Assembly (NCBI RefSeq): GCF_039555335.1
Contig: NC_092628.1
Coordinates: 63,931,235-63,995,234, forward strand
Reading direction: 5' to 3'
Source: Amphiura filiformis
Lineage: Eukaryota > Echinodermata > Ophiuroidea > Amphilepidida > Amphiuridae
Length of the DNA: 64,000 bases
In this document: in pieces, positions 14,101-26,100 of the stretch
Position numbering within the stretch: the first letter of the stretch is position 1
Layout of the letters: the number at the start of each line of letters is the position of its first letter
Notes under the pieces: generated by a model
The model's database searches: none
The model's input: the letters and a program-made list of their open reading frames with translations, nothing else
Told to the model about the DNA's origin: nothing
Made by a program: the position numbers and the translations under genes

Positions 14101-17100
14101 CAGTTCTGATATCTTCTGTGAGGAATGTGACAAATATCATTCGAGCCCGATACCATGTATTTCAATCTTTCGCTCTCTTCCTGCATGCATCTGTGGTTCA
14201 GTTGGTTAGAGCATTGGGCTGGTATTACAAAGGTTGCCGGTTCAATTCCGGCCTGATATTTATTTTTTTTAAGTGTGCACTTGCTGGTCTGGGTAAAGAT
14301 TAAAATTTGTTTGCCATTTGATTGCCATAGATTCAATGTCAATAATTGTGAAAGGTACAGAGGTCAAATAATATGCAACACCAAAATATTTACTTTTAAT
14401 TTCATACATTGTATACAGGATGTTAAAGAGTGTCATACTCACCAGTCTTTCTCCCAGTGCAGCAACTGTCTTCTCCAAGTCTTGTATACGACTGTGAAAG
14501 AAAAAAGGTTTTAATTTAATATGGCACTTTAAGACCATTGGCAGTTTAAGACCATCATATACAACCAAAAATTATTTCACTGGACACCTTTAGGACCAAA
14601 ATTGTGAGATTTTGTACAACGAAAGCAGTATTTTCTGGAATAGAATTTGTTCATGTGTACTTCCAACCTTGGACAATATGTGATGTGATCTGTGAAAACC
14701 TGTGGAATTTTGAATGTTTGTAGACAAAAAACATGGAAATTTATAACTGTTTTTAGAACTGTTTTCATTTTGTACATGTGCCTTATCAAGAGTTATGAGC
14801 AAAGAAGGATTGAAAAAATTAAGAAATAGCAGAGAGTTTTAGCCTTTATTATCTTTATAAAACAAAATAGGATAATGCAACATGTGAAGGGTATTCACAG
14901 ATCACATCACATATTAGATATGGGGGGAGTAACTTTCTTTGTTCTTTTTAAGTCGCTTTGTAACAAGATCCATTTTACACCTTCATATTGTAATTCTGTT
15001 TGTGTATCCTGAGATTCACATCCATCCACAGCCGGTAACATGGAGAACAACATTCTAGGCATTGGACGACTGAAAAGGCTCTAAAACCCTTCTTAGGACA
15101 TGAAAGATTCAAGCAAATCGCTAAGATGTGGAACCTACAGAACCCACATATTATAAACCTAGATGGCAGAATAAACATCATGCCATGCACACATTGCTCT
15201 GACCACAATTCACATTTTACAGATTGTCAGTGGTATATTTAACTTTAAATCTGCATCACGTTAGACATAAGTGGTTTTGCCGTGAATATATTATCATGTC
15301 GGAAGAAGAGGTAGTAAGAAGAAGACAGATAAGATAAAAAACAGCTGACAGCGACCCAAACCAACAACAAAAATCGACGCTAGTACTACCATAGTTACCG
15401 GAGTGCTGACTTTACACTGCCCGTATTAATGGCAAACACCACCATGACAATAAGCGAGTTACAAAACCACATACAGACAACAATAAGAGAATTCCAACAC
15501 AATATGCAGGCAACTCTTAAGGGATCTAAAATGAGTGTTTATTGCATTTCGACAGTATTTTTTGTGCGATATGAGATCACCTCAGACCTATCAAATTGCA
15601 TTCTGAATACGAAGCATGTCTTTCTGATATCAAATAATTTTCAATTTTTGAAAATCACAATATAATACAAATTTTATGACAAATTATAAAAAATTGATAT
15701 TTTTCAAATATTTTATATATAACAGTCCTCGAAGTGAATTATATAAATCTAATGATATATTCTTAAAGTGTATGTAGCAGGGAGCAAAAGCCGACGGTCA
15801 ATTGAAAATTTTGACCTTTCATGTTGAAGATATGGATTTTTTTCCCAAAAAGACCTAATTTTTTTTTTTGGTGTTTTGAGGAAAAAAATCCATATCTTCA
15901 ATACGAAAGGCCAAAATTTTCCAATTGATCGTCAGCATTTCATCCCACCTACATACACTTTAAGTATAAATCATCAGATTTATAAAGTTCACTTCAAGTA
16001 CTGTTAAATATCAAATTTTAATGATTTGCCATAAAATGTGTATTAAATTGCTAATTCCAAAAATCAAAATTATTTGATATCAGAATGACATTCTTCAGTA
16101 TTCAGAATGCAATTCGATATGTCTGATGTGCTCTAATGTCCCAAAATAAATACCGTCCAAACGTTCATACCCCAGCCCTTAACAACCTCATGTCTCAGAT
16201 GGAATCATTAGAGATGGAGCTAAACAGAACAATAAAATTTCAGAGCTCACATATGAACAAGTTGGAAACAAAAGTATCCTCTCTTGAGAAGGACAACACC
16301 AGCCTAAAAGAAGACATGGAAACCTCTAACAAAAGATGTGTGTAGATGATGAGCTCACCAATTTGAAGACTGAGAAACAGACTGATCAAAGACAATTCAT
16401 TCATTTTGCTTGTCACGTTGTTGTATATATATTCATGGGATGACCAATGTTACTTCTGTATTTGTTCTTTTCTGAATAAATGTTTTGAAACATGTATGAT
16501 GTATATGTATGAGAATGGAAATGCCCACAAATACATAAGTCTGTACAGTACACATACCTATTGGCAAATGTTAAAGCAGCTTCAAGTTTAGCACAGTTTT
16601 GTTGCAGTCTTTCATTTGTTCTCTCTAAGGCCTTACTGGGTGAGTAGTCTTTGAGGTTAGATGTCTCTGTTAATTGAGCCTTCAAATCCTGTATTTCAGA
16701 CTCGTAGTATGCCTTCAGATCTGCTACATGGCGGGCATGCTTCTCTTTCAATCTCAAACTGAGAGGAAAAATAAACACATAGATGGTATAAACCCAGTAC
16801 ACATGAAAGGCACATATCGCTCATTCTACAAAATCAGGTGCCAATAGCCCTTTTTCCATTCTTTGGTCCACAAACACTTTGTCGAGCATTTAGGGCATCA
16901 AATATGTTGTTTTTCTGGTAGAACTCAATGAGATCTACATGGACATATATAGTTTTCCATACTTTAAATGCTTTCTTCAGCCTGATTAACCCTGGCAAAG
17001 GCTCAAAAATCGCTAAAAATGTGTTTCCACTGCTCAAGTGTCAAATCTGACCCTTAATATTTTCTTTGAATAAATGCGAAATCTTTACATATTTGTTGTT

Positions 17101-20100
17101 TTTTAATTAGATAACGTGCCATCATATTGTTTATCAACATTATTTTTAGTGATTAAAACGCCTTTGTGTAATTCTAAAATAAATTGCACTTTCCACCAAA
17201 ACGCTGTGAGCTACGTTACCCCTTTTTAACACACGTTATTGGAAAGACGTAAGACAGAGATTTCAACGTAGTTTGCGGCTTTTGAAAGGAAACACTCATA
17301 GGTTTTTTAAAAATCACAGTAAAATTGTGATGCTGTAGCATTTTTGGCATAGAAATTTTGTAAACATTGAAATTTTGACCGACCATGTTAAGATTGGTGA
17401 GCTACGTTACCAGAATTCCATAGTATGCACTTGTATAACAAGTACTTCCTAATAATATGTGATAGGTGCCAGTGATCGAACCCCATTTATATTAGAATTA
17501 ACCGGCATAAACGTTCTAACGTTCACAAATCACATCAAAAACATTAAAAACCCGTGAACTATGTTACTGTGAGCTACGTTACGCACTCATTTACGCATCT
17601 TTAAAACTTCTATGAAATGGTGAAATTGGTGTTACATTTCACTCAAGTGATCTTTCGTTTGCTTTTTATGACCTTGGATTAAGTAAAAGCAGCCCATTTT
17701 GTAGCTGGTAACGTAGCTCACATTACATTGAGTTCTAGTGTTAAAAAACATCATGACTTCCTGAAAGAAAAATATACAAGTGGTGTTGGCAATCTTTTAC
17801 ATCTGAAAGTAGTGATACATTTACTCTTAAAAAACAGAAAAAGCAGGTCTTTTTGAACAACTTTTATTTTTTCAATTTTTACAGTGGATTGGCACCCGAT
17901 TTTGTAGAATGAGCGATACACTTGATCAAAGCTTAAAATTCAATTAGTCTATAATTTAATTTAATCCTGGATTCTTGACTTTTTCTTGGTAACAAGATGG
18001 CTTTTGCAGCAGTGCAAATAAAGAGTTTATGCAATGAGATACTTAGAGGGCACTAATCACCGAGTATCGTATTGAAACTTGGGATCATTATAAAAATGAA
18101 GTGAACACTAAATAATAAAATAATACTATCAATAAGACCCTCCCCCACCACCAAGGTTTGTCTTAGTCTAAGACTCCCAGTGACCTGCATGCATATGGAT
18201 GTGAAATTGGATTTGCAAGATAGCCCTACACAAAATGCAATAAAAAAAGAAATCCTGTGCAGCCCTTAGCTTTTTTTCTTCCAAAATAATAATAATAATA
18301 AAACAATTGCATAGAACATAGCTCTCTGACTTTCTGAGACACACATTTTTTTTTCTATTTTTTTCATAAATGCCTAACACAATTTCTTCACAAATAACAT
18401 GATGTAGCGAGTATGCTGCATTTGCATTTGAACTCTTCAAGTATAAAATACCATGGAGGCAACAGAAAACACACAAATGCAATAAATGCAACTGCTACAA
18501 TGCATATTTGTAACGGCTGGCAAATAATTTGTTATTAAAATTTGTGTCACAAATCAAACTTCAATAAATAGAGTGCAATGCCAATTTTAATGGGGAAATG
18601 AAAAACAATGACCACCTCTTCAAGAAAAATGTATCCCAAATTTGCACCTCATTTTGAAAGTTGAATCACAACAAGCATTGACAAGTAGTCGTAAGTGATT
18701 TTTAAACCTTATCCTACTGATCAGAATCTAAGAGCACACAATACCTGGGAGCCATTTTGTCTTCATCAAGGATTGTCTCTTCTTTTTCTGGTGTCAGTGG
18801 TAATGCTTTGTAGGTGTCTTCTTCTTTCATCTTCCAGTAAGTAAAATTTGAGTACGCATTACTTGATCCATCTGAATCAGAACCTTCCAACAAACGATCT
18901 GGGGTGCCTGAAATGTTGAATGTAATAACACAAGGAAAAAAGAATCTCTTTCATTAAAAATCTGTAGTTTCAAATGTAAATCTTTCTAGTATTTCACTTT
19001 TTTTTTTGTAGAAATTTTCATAAAATGTCACATGATCTTGCCTAGCGACGACGTATTCAAAAACTGTGATTGGCCAAATCGCAAAAGATGTGTTTTGCCC
19101 CGTAAGCGTGTGGTCTTTGCATAGCACGCACAACACAATTGTCTGTGCATATACCCAAGTTGTCTCTCATAATTGAGAATTGGATATTTTGTCTGCAGTG
19201 TTGTGAATGAAATGGTAAACACACACATATACAGCAACTGCCTACCTGTGGGAGTACGATCCTCATCGTCTTTTGGCAATGTCTCTCGCTGTCTCTTGAG
19301 CGCCCTCTGTTGGTGTTCTATCCTTTCTTGTTGCCTTGCTAACAGATGATGTAGTACCTGTTGTTGTTCTTGTTGCTGTTGTTGTAACTGATACCACTGT
19401 CTCTGTACAGCCTGCAACTGGTCTTCATATTGCTTCTGCAAAGATTCCTTTTCCTGATAAAAAAAATCAAATTTGAAATGTTCAAAGTATTCACAATAAA
19501 TAGTATACACAACACATGTACTACCTGATGTGCTTTGATAATTCTTGAGCATTTGAATAAAAATATATTGACAGCCATTGTTTATAATGATGGTCTTACC
19601 ATATCCATGATCCTTCTCATCACATCACACAGAATGTTTTATACAACGCATGGTTCATTACCATGATCCACAGGTTATAAAGAGCTTGTGGTACAATGGA
19701 GTAATTCACCATACCTTAATTTTACTACAATGCAAATGTATCAAGTGATGCAGCAATAATCCACAGTATTAATTGAAAATGTCATAGTAATTTGAAAAAT
19801 TGATCAGTCCATTGTTTAATCATTCTTCCTAATTAGGGTCGGGCTAGATACATTAGGCCAAAAAAAAAAATTGTTTGTTTGTCCTCCACAGCTTTGAAAG
19901 AGGACGTATGGCGGGCGGATTTTTTTTTTTTTTTAATTCTTTTTTTCTCGGATTTGGCATATTTCTGGACCTTGCTAGAGCTAAATGCTACAATCATTCA
20001 TGGTGACTTTAAAAAAAAACATTTTGTTTCTTTAATATGCAGTTAAAGTTATAATTTGTGTTCATGTCATAGTCTTTTAATGATTTGGTGGACTTTTTTT

Positions 20101-23100
20101 AATTTTCAACCATGAAAGAGGTCCAGAGATACTCCAAATCTGGAAAAAAAATTGAATTTTACTTATTTTTATATAAAAAAAAAATTGAAAAAAAAAAAAA
20201 AAATATTGGTCAGGCCTTCATCTGAGGAGCGGGCGGTGGAGGACAAACAAACAACTTTTTTTTTTTTGCCTTAGGGAGTGCTTCTTAAAACAATGAAGTA
20301 CAAGTCAATATTGGGCATTTACACACATTTAACAGTGTTTCTAAAGTCAAATTCATCATAATCCTTTGGTGGAAGGTTTAAATGGTAATTTTATTCAGAC
20401 ATTTTACAGAATTTAGTTGTACAAGCCCATATTGAAAAGGGGGCACTTTGACAGTTGTCACTTGAAAAATTATATAGCGCTTATTTATTTGGTCTGCCAA
20501 TTTGGCACTGTTTATGCTGTAAACACAAAACGTAATCATAAAGGTGTATAATAATAAATACCTTTTCATAATGGTTTTGCAGTTCCTCATATCTTCTTGA
20601 TACTGCCTGATCCTCCTGCTTCACCTCATCCTCTTCTCCTACAGACATTGATAACTGCTGTGTTGGCATATTGTTCTCATTTGCTGGTCTTGATCTTTGC
20701 CTTCCTGTATCTGACCTTTGATCTTTAATATCTGACCATGTGGTCATTCCTTTATGTCCTGTCTGTTGGTCAGCCAATGCTGATAAATCAATATGTGTAT
20801 CCGAGGCAGCGGTATAGTTTCTTTGTTCTGGTATGTTACCTTGGTTAGCAGTATCTGAATCCTCTGAATCACTTTCACCAATTATTGCACCACTACCGGT
20901 ATCCCTGTATTGCTGTTCTAATGAATATTCATTACGTGGTGTTGTTACCTCCTTGTCATCATCACCTGCTACATAATGAGGATGTTGAGGGCTCTCTGCC
21001 ATTGGTTGTTTGTTTGTTTGAGAATTCAATCCTTCAGCACCGCTAAGATCATGATGCTGAAGTTCTTGTAATTCCAATTGTTGCTGTGACATAAGTTGTT
21101 TCAAATGCTCCATCTGCAGAATAAATGATCAGGTTTCATTTTGATTATTATTACATTATGAGAAAGATAAGCATACGTGTAAACTGCATTTAGGTTGCTC
21201 CAAATTCCAATTCTGTGTACAAGCTAAGTGTAAATTAATCTGGACATTTCATTCAAATGTCAGTTAGGTTTATTATTCTGAACTCCTGATAATTTGATAA
21301 GACATCTTTTTAGCTGATCAAGCAGTGGTGGATTTTTTTGAGGTGTCAGCAAGTCAGAAGTTACTGACAGGGTCCCCTGCCTATTTTGTCCTAACAACGC
21401 CTTCATTTTCAGCACAAGCAAAAGCATTATCCATTCACTGCCCATTATTTAGCACTCAAAGCATTAAAAGCAGGTCAACTGCTTTAAAGTCAAACTCAAA
21501 CTCATATTTATATCTGGTATGGGGCTCCTTTACTATTGTGTACTGAGGAAGACCTGGAAGGCAAAGAACATCCTACTTGTCTTATGTGCAAAAACTGTTG
21601 GGGGATTTCGACAACTTTCTACTGCCAGATGCCATTGCCACTTTGGCTTCAGATCGTAGTACATGGAGAAACTTAGTAGTCACCTGCTTCGCAGCCGAAT
21701 GAAATGAATGAATGAATGACTGCACTGATGTAACATATACAAACCAGAAAGTGTCATAAATAACACAATTAGTTTTAGTTCACTTGAAACTTACCCTTCT
21801 CTCATGCTGTTCACTTTGTAGCAACAATTGCTGTTGGTGCTGTATCTCCAACAATCTAAACAACTCCTCCCATTTCTGCAGCTGACCATCATGGCTGTCC
21901 TCTGAACCTTCAAACTTCTTCCCATACATCACCTCTCCTGCTGCAGCATCCTCTTCTTCAACGCTGGAGCTATCTTGAGATTGGAACAAAGATGGCTGAT
22001 TGCCAATCAGATGACTCATGAGTACACCAATGGAATTGGATCCCATTGCATCAAGAGATGGAACTAAAATGACAGGTGCTACATCTTCTCCTTGGTAATA
22101 GTTGCCATGTTGGTTGGTAAGATCAAGCTCTTCAATGTCCTCCCTTCTTCTTCCTCCTCCTCCTCTCCATCCTCTTGCAAATGCTTCAGTTCTTCATCTT
22201 CTTCATTCTCATCTTGCAATTGCTTCTCTTGTTCGCTATCTTCACCACCATCTACAACCCTCCTATAGGCACTGAGGGGGATACCTGAGAGATCATTGTC
22301 ACCATTTGGGTTACTATCACCATCACCAAGATGGTCACTCAGGGTCTTCAAATACAAATCTACAGAATGTCCTAATTTGACTCCGGTCTTGTCATCTGAA
22401 GCATTGTCTCCTCCTGGACTTGGATAAATCTGAGAATATAAACCCAATAAAACAGATCTTAGTCATCATCATTTTATCTTTGGATTTTAATTGTAAAAAA
22501 ACAATGTCACTAGCAATGAGTAGGAGGGATCAAGCTCTACAACATCTAGACAGCAATGTTTATTAAATTTGACAAATTGACAAAATAGGAAAGGTAAATG
22601 GGAAATCTTAGATTACAGAAATGTGACAATGTCAGCAACAGTAATATGTTTTTGGCATGGGTACAAATTAAACATATTCACAGCACAGGACAATACACAT
22701 CTTTGAAAGGATAATACCAACATAAACTACAATTCATGACAGTAGATAAAAGTGTGTGGTTATACTCAAAAGTAGAGTTCAATGGAAAATAGAAAAGTTA
22801 TACAGTACAGTGCTGTACGGTGCGACCAATTTGGTCGCATTGGCGACTAGATTTTTTCTTATGCGACTAGACTTTCATTCCCTAGCGCAAATGGCGACCA
22901 ACTGTTGAAGCTTTTAATCGCCAGCACTTCTGGCCCACAGTAAACAAAAGTTACAACTTGAAAGGCTGCTAATTTGCCAGTATCAATAAACAACCCAACC
23001 AATAAATTACCATCATTTATTTCGAGTATTAAATCCAGTTTCAGTCCGATCATTGTGAATGTCATGCATGCTCAGCTCACCGCTGTACATCTACACCGGT

Positions 23101-26100
23101 CATCGCCATTGATTTGATGATAAACAAAATACGGTGCATGTACACGCATTCAGTCACAAGAATGTACGTCACATCATTTGAAAGGGCGATCCAAAACATG
23201 TACACAACGTTGTACGAACGTATCAGTGATATGTATGGCGATGAATATGCAAAATAATCACAAGAATGTACCTCGCCGTTACGTGTCAAAGGGCGATCCA
23301 TGCAAATTCGAAACACGTACGTAACGTGATGTTCAATAGTGTGAAGGTATGGCTATGAATATGCATGACGACATACACACTGTACATGCTGTGTACGGAG
23401 TATGTGGGGTTCAATGGGAATGTAGATGTAGTAGAGTACAGCAGCTATGAATATTAAACAGCCACGCACGTGCTCGCGCCAAATTACTGCTACATGGAAG
23501 CCTCCGGTCATACAGTAATTGAATGTGCATGCAGTGAATTTATAGGTCGAAAGTTTTGATAGCATTGTTTACTGAAGATGGCGTCTAAAAAATCAAAAAG
23601 GACGTTGATGGACTTTTTTGGAAGCAAGGAAGATGAAGCGGCAGAAACGGGGGCAGAAACGGCAAAATCAGTGAATTCAACAGCTGTTGATGATAAAATT
23701 AATGAACCTAGTGTTAGTACTACTACTAGCGGTATAATGGGAGTAAGCCTAAAAAAATGAAAAATGAACGCAAATTCCAACCAACATGGAAGGACCATTT
23801 CGAATGGGTGGAGTATGATTCTCATGCTGTTGATGAAACTATGGGATGCAAATATTGCAGAGCTTTCCCAAAATTGGCAGGCAGGACTGAAATGGTGTCG
23901 GGATCAACATCCTTTAAGAGAGAAACTTTGACGAAACTCAGCAAAAGCCTTCACCATCAGAAATGTGTGGATGCCTTTTATAGGCCTAAAGTGAATAAAT
24001 CGTCAGTTGCTGTTGGATTTACACAACAAACTCAAGCCAAAGATGAACAAGTAGACTATGAACTGGCAGTTAAATTTAACACTGCTTATTGTATCACGAA
24101 AGAAGAAATGGCTTTAAGTAAAATGGAACCTCTTCTACTGCTCCAGAAGAAAAATGGCATAAACATAACTCCGACATACAACAACCACGTACGTTGTGGT
24201 GAAATGGTTTCAGCCATAGCCTCTGACCTCCGCAGTGAAACTAAGGCGAAGGTTCAGAATTCCAATTTTATGTCTGTTTTATTTGACGGAGCTACTGATC
24301 ACCGTGTGTGAGAGAATGAAGTTATCTATGTGCGTCATTTAGAAAATGGAGTGCCAGTGAATCGACTGATTTCTTTGACCAAAGTGAATCATGCTCACGC
24401 AGATGGACTTCTTTCTTGCCTGGATTCTTCATTTGACCAATTTGGATTACCAAGTTGGGACGATAGTCTGATTGGTATGTGCACAGATGGAGCCTCTGTT
24501 AACCTAGGTCAGAGTGGAGGTGTTGTTGCCAAGCTCCGAGAAAGAAGGCCTCATCTCATAGATATACATTGCATGGCACATCGATTGGAGCTTGCCCTTC
24601 ATGACGCACAGAAACAAAATAATATGGTACAGAAAGTAGACACTGTACTTAACCATCTTTATGCAACCTACCATCATAGCCCCAAAAGCAAAAGAGATCT
24701 AGAAAGTCTCTGCAAAGAGTTGGAAACACGATTCTACAGTCCATGCCCTGTCAAGGGTACACGCTGGGTACCACATTTGGACAGAGCCCTCAAGGTGTTT
24801 TTATCAACCAAAGGAAAAGATAGAGCCACAGATTCTGGTCTATACTCAACTATCTGCCTTCATATGGAGAACCTAGCAGAATCTCCATCCACTCCAGCTG
24901 CCACACGTGGAAAGGCTAAGCTAGTGGTTAAGGAAATGAAAAGCCTCAAGTTCCTTGTCTTCTGTCATTTTGTGACTGATGTGTTTGAGCAGATAGCTTC
25001 CTTAAGTCTGGACTTTCAGAAAGATGAAAGTAGAACAAGAAGAAGAGTTTGGAGATGTAGTTCCTGATCCAGAAGATCAAGTAGAAGAGGATGAAGACGG
25101 AGACCAAGAGGATGAACTTGAAGTTGAACAGACAGTACAGACTCCTGTGAAATTCCAAGGACTTGAGTTGAACGTCAGTGGTCATGCAGATGCTTCAGAG
25201 GTTATACATGACCTTCAATCTAACTTTGTTGAAGTCATTGATCTAACAAAACTGAATTTACAAAAGCGCTTTGAAAACCATCTTGGCAAAAATGAAAACT
25301 CGGGCGCACAGGCAGCTGTGAATGCCTTTTCTATCTTCATGCATGACAAATGGCCTGCTGAAAAGGGCCCACTACTTCTCTATGGATGTAAGGAACTTGA
25401 TACCCTCATCGAAAGTGGTTTAGACAGCCACTAACAGCAGCAGGGTGTGACATTACCCAGGTCTCTTCAGAGTGGAGGAAGCTGAAGCTTACAGTTAGTG
25501 CAATTTGCAAACTTCCAGAACAAATCTTACCTAGAGTTGTATCAACTACTGCTGACTAAAGAACCTTACAAGAATGATCTCCACAACATACTCTTCATAG
25601 TGGAGGCATTGCTTGTCCTCCCAATCAGTTCTGCTGGCTGTGAACGAGCATTTAGTGCACAAAAGAGAATAATAACTCCCACCCGCAGTAGCATGCCTAC
25701 CAACACAGCATCTGACCTCATACTGATCAGTTCTGAAGGCCCTGAAGTAGCTGCCTTTGATCCAACAAGTGCCATTGCTAGATGGAATGCTGATTGCACG
25801 GGTGAAAGGAGACCTTTATATAGCAGTAGCACCAAGTGGCCAGATATCATATGTGCATGCAAACCAGGAACCAGTGTGCAGTAGAAGCACTGGACAGTTG
25901 GAGTGGTGGGGTAAGTAAACTCTAAGAAAATGTTTAATGACTAACAGTACAATACTACTACTAACATCTAACAATCAATAACACTACTGACTACATCATC
26001 TACATATAATTTTTTTTTTATTGTTTTTCTTTATTTCTTCAGAAGTTCAGGCTTAAAACACATATTACCAAATACACAACATAATTAGTAAAGTTTCTTT

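Noticed and set aside
14007..14342. Minus-strand frame containing AGIEPATFVIPAQCSNQLNH that looks protein-like
   Set aside because: It is the reverse complement of the tRNA-like sequence at 14187-14259; this peptide is a common artefact of translating tRNA-derived repeats.
22047..22080. Possible intron between the two halves of MPHOSPH9 exon 2 (CATTTTAG acceptor)
   Set aside because: The second frame reads through this site as VAPVILVPSLDAMGSN without a stop, and no donor exists near the frame break, so an intron does not explain it.
24309..24311. In-frame TGA in the hAT transposase considered as a selenocysteine codon
   Set aside because: Other frameshifts break the same gene and no selenocysteine signal or family precedent exists; ordinary decay is simpler.
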